A stretch of DNA of 64,000 nt from Streptomyces qinzhouensis (GTDB lineage Bacteria > Actinomycetota > Actinomycetes > Streptomycetales > Streptomycetaceae), in NCBI RefSeq assembly GCF_007856155.1, contig NZ_CP042266.1:5270001-5334000 (forward strand), given 5' to 3'. Below are positions 27,967 through 36,027 of the stretch, piece by piece. The position numbers and the translations under genes are program-made. Every line of letters starts with the position of its first letter. Position 1 is the stretch's first letter. The notes under the pieces are model-generated. The model saw only the letters and a list, made by a program, of their open reading frames with translations. It searched no databases and was not told the DNA's origin.

Positions 27967-28731
27967 TCAGTCCTGGGGGCGGCGCAGGCGGGCGACGAAC
28001 TTGTAGCGGTCGCCGCGGTACACCGACCGCACCCACTCGACCGGCTCCCCCTGCGCGTCCAGCGAATGGCGCGAGAGCATCAGCATCGGCAGGCCGACGT
28101 CCGTACCGAGCAGCCCGGCCTCGCGCGGGGTGGCCAGGGAGGTCTCGATGGTCTCCTCGGCCTCGGCGAGACGGACGTCGTAGACCTCGGCCAGTGCCGT
28201 ATAGAGAGAGGTGTACTTGACCAGGCTGCGGCGGAGCGCCGGGAAGCGCTTGGCCGACAGATGGGTGGTCTCGATGGCCATCGGCTCACCGCTGGCCAGT
28301 CGCAGCCGTTCGATCCGCAGGACCCGGCCGCCGGTGGTGATGTCGAGCAGTCCCGCCAGGGTGTCGTCGGCGGTGACATAGCCGATGTCCAGCAGCTGGG
28401 AGGTGGGTTCGAGACCCTGGGCCTTCATGTCCTCGGTGTACGAGGTGAGCTGGAGCGCCTGGGAGACCTTGGGCTTGGCGACGAATGTGCCCTTGCCCTG
28501 GATGCGTTCCAGCCGGCCTTCGACGACCAGTTCCTGGAGTGCCTGGCGCACGGTGGTGCGCGAGGTGTCGAATTCGGCCGCGAGTGTGCGTTCCGGCGGT
28601 ACCGGCGTGCCCGGGGGCAAGGTCTCCGTCATATCCAGGAGGTGCCTCTTGAGGCGGTAGTACTTGGGTACGCGCGCGGTCCGGGTCGGTGTCCCGGCCT
28701 CGGTCTCCGTACCCACCCCGTCCGTCGTCAT
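27967..28731 (-). CDS. dasR: GntR/HutC-family global regulator DasR
   Basis: 254-residue repressor, the same length as S. coelicolor DasR and nearly identical across the DNA-binding domain ([14 protein letters not shown], then [20 protein letters not shown]). The C-terminal UTRA domain senses glucosamine-6-phosphate. DasR controls chitin and N-acetylglucosamine use, development and antibiotic pathways by binding dre sites. ATG 28731 gives the conserved length; upstream in-frame codons are unlikely. It is divergent from dasA, with three dre-like sites in the space between. Confidence 0.96.
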   Translation of the reverse strand: MTTDGVGTETEAGTPTRTARVPKYYRLKRHLLDMTETLPPGTPVPPERTLAAEFDTSRTTVRQALQELVVEGRLERIQGKGTFVAKPKVSQALQLTSYTEDMKAQGLEPTSQLLDIGYVTADDTLAGLLDITTGGRVLRIERLRLASGEPMAIETTHLSAKRFPALRRSLVKYTSLYTALAEVYDVRLAEAEETIETSLATPREAGLLGTDVGLPMLMLSRHSLDAQGEPVEWVRSVYRGDRYKFVARLRRPQD

Positions 28732-28893
28732 GGCCCGCCTTCCCGTTCCCGACTGCGCTGCTGCCGTCACCGGCTCCTCCGTCTGTAGCGGATCACATCG
28801 TGGCACGGGCCGGTCCCGGGGAGTGACCCTGTCCCTCCTGATTTCTGCCTTCAGGCAGGACACCACTGCTTCTTATACACCGAGGGGGCTAGG

Positions 28894-28909
28894 GTTGGTC
28901 TAGTCCAAG
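28894..28909. promoter_or_regulatory. DasR-responsive element (dre) 1
   Basis: GTTGGTCTAGTCCAAG matches the dre consensus ACTGGTCTAGACCACT at the conserved TGGTCTAG and CCA core. It lies 163 bp upstream of dasR. Confidence 0.75.
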
Positions 28910-28985
28910 TGAAGGCCTCAAGCCTGCCCGGATCATGCCCAGATGTCGGTCCGATAACGGACTGGACAGGCATGTTTATCGAGCC

Positions 28986-29012
28986 TTGACAGCCCGAAAG
29001 GTCTAGGCCAAG
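28986..29012 (+). promoter_or_regulatory. dasA promoter region with dre 2
   Basis: TTGACA at 28986-28991 is a good -35 element. The dre-like AAAGGTCTAGGCCAAG (28997-29012) fills the spacer, with a weak -10 candidate near 29009-29014. DasR bound here would occlude polymerase. The -10 assignment is uncertain. Confidence 0.6.
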
Positions 29013-29020
29013 CTCCGGGT

Positions 29021-29036
29021 ACTGGTCTAAACCATT
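29021..29036. promoter_or_regulatory. DasR-responsive element (dre) 3
   Basis: ACTGGTCTAAACCATT is the closest match to the dre consensus in the window. It lies 86 bp before the dasA start and 9 bp from dre 2. Confidence 0.88.
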
Positions 29037-29121
29037 TAAGACCGGGTCCCAGCCCCAGGCAGTACTTTCGCGTATGGCTTCGTTTTTGGGCGGGGTGGCA
29101 GGCATCCCTGAGGAGGGTGGC

Positions 29122-30396
29122 GTGAAGCGCAAGCTCATCGCGGCGATCGGTGTCGCGGGCATGTTGGTCAGTGTTGCTGCGTGTGGCTCGGACGATAAGG
29201 ACGACAAGGGTAGCTCCGGCAAGGACGGCTTCAAAGGTCAGACCCTGACGTTCTGGGCCATGGATGGTTCGACGCCCGACAAGTGGCTGGCCGATCTGAC
29301 CGCCGAGTTCGAGGCGAAGACCGGCGCCAAGCTGAAGTACGAGAAGCAGGCGTGGAACGGTATTCAGCAGAAGCTGACGACCGCTCTTTCCGAGGACACC
29401 CCGCCGGACGTCTTCGAGATCGGCAACACCCAGACCCCCGCTTACGCCAAGACCGGCGGTCTGGCGGACCTGGGCGACCTCAAGAAGGAGATCGGCGCCG
29501 ACTGGTCCGAGTCCCTCAACAAGGCGTCCGTCTTCGAGGGCAAGCAGTACGCCGCCCCGTGGTACTTCGCCAACCGCGTCGTGATCTACAACAAGTCGGT
29601 CTTCGCCGAGGCCGGCATCACCGCGCCGCCGAAGACCCGCGCCGAGTTCTACGCCGCGCTCGACAAGATCAAGGCGAAGGGCAAGGAGCCGATCTACCTG
29701 CCCGGCCAGAACTGGTACCACTTCGTGGGCCTGGTGATCGGTCAGGGCGGCGAGCTGGTCAAGAAGGACGGCGACAAGTGGGTCTCCAACCTCGCTGACC
29801 CGAAGGTCCAGGCCGCGGCCGACGAATACAAGAAGATGCAGGCCTACTCCAAGGCCCCCAAGGACAAGGACGAGGCCACCCCGCAGCAGGCCGACATCTT
29901 CGCCCAGGGCAAGACCGGTGCCTTCATCGGCATGGGCTGGGAGGGCGCCACCGCCATCAAGGCCAACCCGGCCATCGAGAAGGAGCTCGGCTACTTCACC
30001 ATCCCGGGTGAGACCGCCGACAAGCCCGAGGGTGTCTTCCTCGGTGGCTCCAACCTCGCTGTCGCGCAGAACAGCAAGAAGCAGGCGCTCGCCAAGGAGT
30101 TCCTGAAGCTCGCGCTCTCCGACAAGTACGAGGGCGGTCTGGCCAAGGCCAGCGGCGTCATCCCGAACAAGGAGTCCCTCAACTCCAACCTGACGGGCAA
30201 CCCGGTCGCCGAGGCCGCCGCCCCGTCCGCGAAGTTCGGTGGCACGACCCCGCTGATCGCCGAGTGGGCCGCCGTCGAGAACGCCCCCAACCCGATCAAG
30301 ACCTACCTCACCGCCGTGGTGAACGGTAAGTCGCCGGCGGAGGCCGCCAAGCAGGTCGAGGGCGAGTTCAACAAGCGCCTGGCTCAGAAGCAGTAA
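29122..30396 (+). CDS. dasA: Chitobiose/GlcNAc-binding lipoprotein DasA
   Basis: 424-residue extracytoplasmic solute-binding lipoprotein of an ABC sugar importer. A lipoprotein signal ends at VSVAAC, making Cys21 the lipid-attachment site. The mature part is a family 1 binding protein (LTFWAMDGSTPDKWLADLTAEFE onward in shorter motifs). In S. coelicolor DasA binds chitobiose and feeds DasBC with the shared MsiK ATPase, which is not in this window. GTG 29122 follows GAGGAGGG. Three dre sites lie upstream. Confidence 0.95.
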   Translation: MKRKLIAAIGVAGMLVSVAACGSDDKDDKGSSGKDGFKGQTLTFWAMDGSTPDKWLADLTAEFEAKTGAKLKYEKQAWNGIQQKLTTALSEDTPPDVFEIGNTQTPAYAKTGGLADLGDLKKEIGADWSESLNKASVFEGKQYAAPWYFANRVVIYNKSVFAEAGITAPPKTRAEFYAALDKIKAKGKEPIYLPGQNWYHFVGLVIGQGGELVKKDGDKWVSNLADPKVQAAADEYKKMQAYSKAPKDKDEATPQQADIFAQGKTGAFIGMGWEGATAIKANPAIEKELGYFTIPGETADKPEGVFLGGSNLAVAQNSKKQALAKEFLKLALSDKYEGGLAKASGVIPNKESLNSNLTGNPVAEAAAPSAKFGGTTPLIAEWAAVENAPNPIKTYLTAVVNGKSPAEAAKQVEGEFNKRLAQKQ

Positions 30397-30402
30397 CTGT
30401 CA

Positions 30403-30444
30403 CGGCGGCCGGGGCGGGGGCAGACGCCCCCACCCCGGCCGCCG
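30403..30444 (+). terminator. Stem-loop between dasA and dasB
   Basis: A GC-only stem of 12 + 6 bp with one mismatch (30403-30421 with 30426-30444) sits between dasA and dasB. In binding-protein operons such hairpins stabilise or partly terminate the upstream message, so more binding protein than permease is made. Confidence 0.6.
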
Positions 30445-30473
30445 ACTGCTGTCCCCCCAGCGCCTAGGAAGAG

Positions 30474-31463
30474 ATGGCGAGCATGACCGTGCAGACCGAA
30501 CGGGCGCCGTCCGGCCCCGCGGAGGCGCCCAAGCCTCCGGTCAAGGGCAAGGGCAGGCCCTCCGCACCGCGTAAGGCGGGCGATTTCGTTCCTTATCTGC
30601 TACTGCTTCCCGCGGTGGCCGCCACCCTGGTCTTCCTGGGCTGGCCCCTGGTCAACAACGCGATTCTGTCGTTCCAGAACCTCAATATGAGACAGCTGAT
30701 CCAGCGTCTCACCGAGTGGAACGGCATAGACAACTACCGGGATATCCTCACCGGTCCGGACTTCTGGCGGGTCACCGGCCGCTCGATCGTCTTCGCGGGC
30801 GTCAACGTCCTGCTGATCATGATCCTGGGCACCATCGTCGGTCTGCTCCTCGCCCGCATCGGCAAGAAGATGCGCGTCACCCTCATGATCGCGCTCGTTC
30901 TCGCCTGGGCCATGCCGGTCGTCGCCTCCAGCACCGTCTACCAGTGGCTCTTCGCCCAGCGGTTCGGTGTCGTCAACTGGGTCCTCGTCCAGCTGGGCTT
31001 CGAGGGCATGGGCGACCACAACTGGTTCGGCACCCAGATGTCGACCTTCTTCGTGGTGACCCTGCTGATCGTCTGGCAGTCGATACCCTTCGTCGCCCTC
31101 AGCCTCTACGCGGCGACCACCACGATCCCCAAGGAGCTGTACGAGGCCGCGGCACTGGACGGTGCCAACGCCTGGCGCAGCTTCACCTCGGTGACCATGC
31201 CGTTCCTGCGGCCGTTCCTCTACGCCACCACGTTCCTGGAGATCATCTGGGTCTTCAAGGCGTTTGTCCAGGTCTACACGATCAACGCCGGTGGTCCGGA
31301 CCGGCTCACCGAGATCCTCCCGGTGTACGCGTACATCGAGGGCATCGGCAACCAGCACTACGGCATGGGCTCCGCCATCGCGATGCTCACCATCGTGATC
31401 ATGCTGCTGCTGACCGCCTACTACCTCCGGATCGTTCTCAAGCAAGAGGAGGACCAGCGATGA
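30474..31463 (+). CDS. dasB: Sugar ABC transporter permease DasB
   Basis: 329-residue inner-membrane permease of the MalF type with about six helices after a 40-residue Pro/Lys-rich cytoplasmic start. The EAA loop that contacts the ATPase is visible as YEAAALDGANAWRSF (about residues 223-237). It forms the channel with DasC for N,N-diacetylchitobiose uptake. ATG 30474 directly follows AGGAAGAG; ATG 30483 is an equally placed alternative. The stop overlaps the dasC start (ATGA). Confidence 0.92.
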   Translation: MASMTVQTERAPSGPAEAPKPPVKGKGRPSAPRKAGDFVPYLLLLPAVAATLVFLGWPLVNNAILSFQNLNMRQLIQRLTEWNGIDNYRDILTGPDFWRVTGRSIVFAGVNVLLIMILGTIVGLLLARIGKKMRVTLMIALVLAWAMPVVASSTVYQWLFAQRFGVVNWVLVQLGFEGMGDHNWFGTQMSTFFVVTLLIVWQSIPFVALSLYAATTTIPKELYEAAALDGANAWRSFTSVTMPFLRPFLYATTFLEIIWVFKAFVQVYTINAGGPDRLTEILPVYAYIEGIGNQHYGMGSAIAMLTIVIMLLLTAYYLRIVLKQEEDQR

Positions 31464-32290
31464 AGCGTTCGCTGTTCGGCCGCTTCTGGCCCAATGCCAC
31501 CGCCGTATTCCTCGTGCTGGTCTTTATCTTCCCCGTCTACTGGATGTTCTCGACGGCATTCAAGAAGACGACGGACATCGTCACGGACACCCCGGTCTGG
31601 TTCCCGACCAATCCGACGACGCAGCATTTCAAGACGGCGATCGACGCGGACAATTTCTGGACCTTCGTCGGCAACTCGTTCACCGTCACCGTGCTCGCGG
31701 TGGTCTTCTCGCTGATCATCGCCCTGGCGGCGTCCTTCGCCCTGGCCCGGATGCGCTTCAAGGGCCGCCGCGGTTTCATCATCGGCTTCATGGTCGCCCA
31801 GATGGCGCCCTGGGAAGTCATGGTCATCGCCATCTACTTCATCGTCCGCGACGCCGACATGCTCAACAGCCTGGTGCCGCTGACGCTCTTCTACATGGTG
31901 ATGATCCTGCCCTTCACCCTCCTCACGCTCCGCGGCTTCGTCGCCGCCGTGCCGAAGGAGCTGGAGGAGGCCGCTATGGTCGACGGCTGCACCCGCCGGC
32001 AGGCGTTCCTCAAGGTGATCCTGCCGCTGCTCGCGCCCGGTCTGATGTCGACGTCGATGTTCGGCTTCATCACCGCCTGGAACGAGTTCCCGATGGTGCT
32101 GGTGCTCAACAAGCAGGTCGAATACCAGACCCTGCCGGTGTGGCTCGCGGGCTTCCAGTCCGTCTTCGGCAACGACTGGGGCGCCACCATGGCGGCTTCG
32201 ACCCTGTTCGCCATCCCGGTCCTGCTGCTCTTCCTCTATCTCCAGCGCAGAGCGGTCGGCGGGCTGAGCGACGGCGCTGTGAAGGGATAA
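31460..32290 (+). CDS. dasC: Sugar ABC transporter permease DasC
   Basis: 276-residue MalG-type permease with six predicted helices and the EAA loop EEAAMVDGCTRRQAFLKV (about residue 172). It pairs with DasB. The start codon overlaps the dasB stop, so the two subunits are coupled. The following hexosaminidase gene begins 6 nt after its stop and is probably on the same transcript. Confidence 0.92.
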   Translation: MKRSLFGRFWPNATAVFLVLVFIFPVYWMFSTAFKKTTDIVTDTPVWFPTNPTTQHFKTAIDADNFWTFVGNSFTVTVLAVVFSLIIALAASFALARMRFKGRRGFIIGFMVAQMAPWEVMVIAIYFIVRDADMLNSLVPLTLFYMVMILPFTLLTLRGFVAAVPKELEEAAMVDGCTRRQAFLKVILPLLAPGLMSTSMFGFITAWNEFPMVLVLNKQVEYQTLPVWLAGFQSVFGNDWGATMAASTLFAIPVLLLFLYLQRRAVGGLSDGAVKG

Positions 32291-32296
32291 GCAGGG

Positions 32297-33889
32297 ATGA
32301 CCTCCATGATCAACGACGTTCGGGCCACCGACCGGCTCAGCCGGGACGCGCTCACCGTCCTCCAGCCCGGATTCGAGGGCACCACCGCCCCCGACTGGCT
32401 GCTCCGGCAGATCGCCGACGGACTCGGCGCGGTCGGTCTCTTCGGGCGGAACATCACCACCCCCGAGCAGTTGACCGCGCTCAACGCGCAGCTCCGGGCC
32501 GAGCGGGACGACCTCCTCGTCGCCATCGACGAGGAGAGCGGTGACGTCACCCGGCTCGAGGTCGTCCACGGCTCCTCCTTCCCCGGCAACTACGCGCTCG
32601 GCACCGTCGACGACACCGCGCTCACCCGCGATGTCGCCCATGAGCTGGGCCGGCGGCTCGCCGCCTGCGGGGTCGACTTCAACTGGGCGCCGTCCGCGGA
32701 TGTCAACGCCAACCCGGACAACCCCGTCATCGGCGTCCGAGCCTTCGGCGCCGACGCGGCCCTGACCGCGCGGCACACCGTCGCGTACCTCCAGGGCCTC
32801 CAGGACGCCGGTGTCGCGGCCTGCGTCAAGCACTTCCCCGGCCACGGGGACACCAATGTCGACTCCCACCACGCGATGCCCCGCATCGACGTCGGACTCG
32901 AAACCCTCCACGCCCGGGACCTGCTGCCGTTCCGCGAGGCCATCGCGGCCGGCACCAAGGCCGTGATGAGCGCGCACATTCTGCTGCCCGCGCTCGACCC
33001 GGACCGTCCGGCGACCCTCAGCCCCCGGATTCTCACCGGGCTGCTCCGCGAGGAGCTCGGCTTCGACGGGCTGATCGTCACCGACGGTATGGAGATGCAG
33101 GCCATCGCGGCGACGTACGGGATCGAACGAGGCTCCGTCCTCGCGCTCGCCGCCGGTGCCGACGCGATCTGCGTCGGCGGCGGACTGGCGGACGAGGGGA
33201 CCGTCCTGGCCCTGCGGGACGCGATCGTCACCGCGGTCCGGGAGGGCGACCTGCCCGAGGAGCGTCTGGCCGACGCGGCGGCGCGGGTTCGCGCCCTCGC
33301 CGACTGGACGCGCCGGGCACGGGGGGCCGTCGCGGCGCCGGGCGCGGAAACGCAGGAGGGGACCGCGCCCGGCGTCCGCGGCGGGGCGACCGAAGGTGTC
33401 GTACGCGATCTGTCCGACATCGGGCTCGTCGCCGCCCGCCGGGCCGTGCATGTCACCCCCGGCAAGGAGCCGTACCAGCCGGTCACCGAGCCGGCGTACG
33501 TCGCCGCGTTCGCCCCCGAGGCGAATATCGCCGTCGGTGACGAAACCCCCTGGGGTGTCGCCGGGGAACTCGCCGCACTGGTGCCGGGCACGCTCTCGGC
33601 CACCCACACCGACGTGCCCGTCGGGGAAGCGGCCGGTCTCGCCGGCGAGGTGCTGGCCGCGGCCGGGGACCGTAGGATCGTCGCAGTGGTACGCGATGCC
33701 CACCGCCACGACTGGATGGCGGCGGCCCTCGACACGCTCATCGCCGCCCGGCCGGACACGGTCGTCGTGGAGATGGGCCTCGACGGGGCCGAGCCGAAGG
33801 GGGCGCTGTACATCGCGACCCACGGCGCCGCCCGCGTCTGCGGACGCGCCGCCGCGGAGGTCATCACCGGCGCGAGCGCGGGTGCCTGA
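32297..33889 (+). CDS. GH3-family beta-N-acetylhexosaminidase (DasD-like)
   Basis: 530-residue glycoside hydrolase family 3 enzyme without a signal peptide, so it should act on imported chitobiose in the cytoplasm. The NagZ-type motif KHFPGHGDTNVDSHH (about residue 178) carries the acid/base residues, and the nucleophile Asp is in IVTDGMEM (about residue 261). A C-terminal domain of about 180 residues follows. The corresponding S. coelicolor das-locus gene is dasD. ATG 32297 follows AGCAGGG. It is 6 nt behind dasC. Confidence 0.88.
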   Translation: MTSMINDVRATDRLSRDALTVLQPGFEGTTAPDWLLRQIADGLGAVGLFGRNITTPEQLTALNAQLRAERDDLLVAIDEESGDVTRLEVVHGSSFPGNYALGTVDDTALTRDVAHELGRRLAACGVDFNWAPSADVNANPDNPVIGVRAFGADAALTARHTVAYLQGLQDAGVAACVKHFPGHGDTNVDSHHAMPRIDVGLETLHARDLLPFREAIAAGTKAVMSAHILLPALDPDRPATLSPRILTGLLREELGFDGLIVTDGMEMQAIAATYGIERGSVLALAAGADAICVGGGLADEGTVLALRDAIVTAVREGDLPEERLADAAARVRALADWTRRARGAVAAPGAETQEGTAPGVRGGATEGVVRDLSDIGLVAARRAVHVTPGKEPYQPVTEPAYVAAFAPEANIAVGDETPWGVAGELAALVPGTLSATHTDVPVGEAAGLAGEVLAAAGDRRIVAVVRDAHRHDWMAAALDTLIAARPDTVVVEMGLDGAEPKGALYIATHGAARVCGRAAAEVITGASAGA

Positions 33890-33987
33890 CCGAAGCGGAC
33901 CGTGTGCTGTACCGGGGGGCCGCTCCGGGCGTTCGACGCCCGGGGCGGCCCTCGCGGTACCCGGACCGGCTGCTGGAGGCGCGACAC

Positions 33988-35070
33988 ATGGCTGCGACGG
34001 ACTCGGCGCCGGCGAATGGTGAGCACCGGGAGCGGCCCGGGCGCATCATGTCCGGCGAGATGGCGGAACAGCCCGCCGTACTGCGGCGCATCCTCGGACA
34101 GGGCGCGCCCCGCATCCGCGAGACCGCGGCGGCCGTCGCGGCCCGCGCACCGCGGTTCGTCCTGCTGACCGCGCGCGGCACCTCCGACAACGCGGCGCTC
34201 TACGCCAAATACCTGCTGGAGATCAAACTCGGGCTGCCCTGCGGGCTGACCTCGATGTCCACCACCACGGCGTACGGGGCCCGGCCCGATCTGCGGGACG
34301 TCCTGGTGATCACCGTCAGCCAGTCCGGCGGCTCACCCGACCTGGTCGCCTCCACCCGGGCCGCGCGGGACGCGGGCGCGGTGACCCTGGCCGTCACCAA
34401 CAACCCCGACTCACCGCTGGCCGCGGTCTCGGAGTTCCATATCGACATCCTCGCGGGCCCCGAGAAGGCACTGCCCGCGACCAAGACGTACACCGCGTCC
34501 CTGCTCGCGCTCTACCTCTTCGTGGAGGGCCTCCGGGGCGCCGACGGGGCCGCCGCCGGGGCCCTGCCCGAACTGGCCGAACGCATCCTGGCCCGCGGCG
34601 ACGAGGTACGCCGGCTGGCGTCCCGGTACCGCTTCGCCGAGCGGATGGTGATCACTTCCCGCGGGTACGGCTACCCGACGGCCAAGGAAGCCGCCCTCAA
34701 GCTCATGGAGACCAGCTACATCCCGGCGCTCTCGTACTCCGGCGCCGATCTGCTGCACGGCCCGCTGGCCATGGTCGACAACATCTCGCCGGTCATCGCC
34801 GTGGTGACGGCCGGCCGCGGCGGCGAGGCGCTCCAGCCGGTCCTGGACCGGCTCCGGGGCCGGGGCGCGGACCTGGTGGTCGTCGGCCCGGCGCCGCAGG
34901 TCGCGGCGGCGTCGGCGGGCTTCGTCCTGCCGGTGGACGGGCTCCCGGAGGACCTCCAGCCGATCCTGGAGATCCTGCCGCTGCAGTTGCTGGCGTACGA
35001 GGTGACGCTGGCGCGCGGCCAGGACCCGGACGCGCCGAGGGCTCTCGCCAAGGTCACGGAGACCCACTAG
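33988..35070 (+). CDS. SIS-domain sugar-phosphate isomerase/deaminase
   Basis: 360-residue protein with two SIS domains and no N-terminal glutaminase domain. It resembles the isomerase half of GlmS (ARGTSDNAALYAKY, VSQSGGSPD, SRGYGYPTAKEAALKLMET, YSGADLLHGPLA). Such stand-alone enzymes usually deaminate glucosamine-6-phosphate (NagB-II type), which fits the end of the das operon. ATG 33988 follows GGAGGC at about 8 nt. It is 98 bp after the hexosaminidase gene. Deaminase versus isomerase activity cannot be decided by eye. Confidence 0.85.
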   Translation: MAATDSAPANGEHRERPGRIMSGEMAEQPAVLRRILGQGAPRIRETAAAVAARAPRFVLLTARGTSDNAALYAKYLLEIKLGLPCGLTSMSTTTAYGARPDLRDVLVITVSQSGGSPDLVASTRAARDAGAVTLAVTNNPDSPLAAVSEFHIDILAGPEKALPATKTYTASLLALYLFVEGLRGADGAAAGALPELAERILARGDEVRRLASRYRFAERMVITSRGYGYPTAKEAALKLMETSYIPALSYSGADLLHGPLAMVDNISPVIAVVTAGRGGEALQPVLDRLRGRGADLVVVGPAPQVAAASAGFVLPVDGLPEDLQPILEILPLQLLAYEVTLARGQDPDAPRALAKVTETH

Positions 35071-35220
35071 CATCCGGGGCGCCCCGCCCCGGGCCCCGTG
35101 GGTGCCCGTTCCCGCACTGCGGGGTGGGCCTGTCGCCCGCGGGCCGTCACGCCTCCGGCATGGGGACCCCACCGTGCTCGGCGGGGTTGTTTTCCGACTG
35201 CGGGCCGTCACGGGCCGTTC

Positions 35221-35240
35221 GCGCAGTTCCCCGCGCCCCT
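35221..35240 (+). repeat. Copy of the dispersed 20-nt repeat
   Basis: GCGCAGTTCCCCGCGCCCCT differs from the copies at 27777 and 62414 at one base. It is preceded by a CGGCATGGGGACCCC block like those beside the other copies, and opens an 897-bp gene-free stretch. Confidence 0.7.
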
Positions 35241-35422
35241 AAAGACCCTGTCCGGCCTTGTCAGGTGGAGGCCTGCGGTGGGCCAAGATCGTTGCCCGCG
35301 GGGTCATGTCGGGATCACGTGGGAGGGGGGTGCAGGGTCGCCCCCGCAGTGGTCCTGCGACAAGGAGGAGGCGCTTCTGGGCGGTGCATCGCAGGCCGCG
35401 AGGAGGTGAGCCCGGAGGCCAC

Positions 35423-35680
35423 CGACCCGGCCGCACCCGACAAGGCCTTGTGCATACCCCACGGAGAAACGCGACCTGACCGCAGAAGATACCCGCGCAC
35501 CGCAGGCGCGGCGCACCCCGCAGCGGGAGGCGACCCGGCCGCACCGGACAAGGCCTTGTGCATACCCCACGGAGAAACGCGACCTGACCGCCGAAGAGGC
35601 CCGCGCACCGCAGGCGGGGCGGACCCCGCAGCGGGAGGCGACTCGGCCGTCGAAGAGGCCCGCACATCACGGGCAGGGAC
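35423..35680. repeat. 108-bp tandem repeat array
   Basis: Unit 1 (35423-35530) and unit 2 (35531-35638) are nearly identical, with only scattered substitutions, and a third unit begins at exactly 35639 but has an internal deletion. Each full unit contains the palindrome CAAGGCCTTG (35441 and 35549). The period is a multiple of three, and frames stay open on both strands, but codon bias is not that of neighbouring genes. No homologue is recognised. Confidence 0.75.
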
Positions 35681-35924
35681 ATGAATGAGGGGCACCGGAG
35701 AGCCCGCACCTTGAAAGGGAGCGCACCCCGCAGGGGACCCGCGGGCCGCGGCGCCTGGCGGGACCCTCAACCCGCCCGGCACCGCAGCCCGGAGTGCTCC
35801 GGCCGGGCGAGTGTGCGGGCCCGCTCGGCCGATGGGGAGGGGCGCGGTGCAGTCAGGGCAGAGAGCACGCATCCCTCACTCCGCCCACCTGTGCGGGGAG
35901 GGCGGAAGTTCGTGATGCATTCAT

Positions 35925-35940
35925 TGTGGACTAGACCATT
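35925..35940. promoter_or_regulatory. DasR-responsive element (dre) 4, upstream of a histidine kinase
   Basis: TGTGGACTAGACCATT fits the dre consensus in inverse orientation (TGG-CTAGACCA core). It lies 88 bp before the histidine-kinase start and 855 bp after the SIS gene, so it could bring the kinase under DasR control. Confidence 0.7.
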
Positions 35941-36027
35941 CGCGGATGTCCATGCGTCGGCACGGAGATGTTCGAAGTCTCATGCGGGCTCTCATCTTCC
36001 TCATCACCCACAGGTACGCTCGCACAC

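Noticed and set aside
27568..28220. Small open frames on both strands in the dasR-nrdA gap
   Set aside because: They come from the 42-bp repeat and the antisense of dasR. There is no ribosome site and no conserved domain.
35423..35680. CRISPR array
   Set aside because: The repeats are contiguous 108-bp units without unique spacers, and no cas genes are near.
35239..35709. Repeat-containing open frame on the minus strand over the 108-bp array
   Set aside because: Open because the period is divisible by three, but the start has no ribosome site and codon bias is poor. Kept only as a repeat finding.
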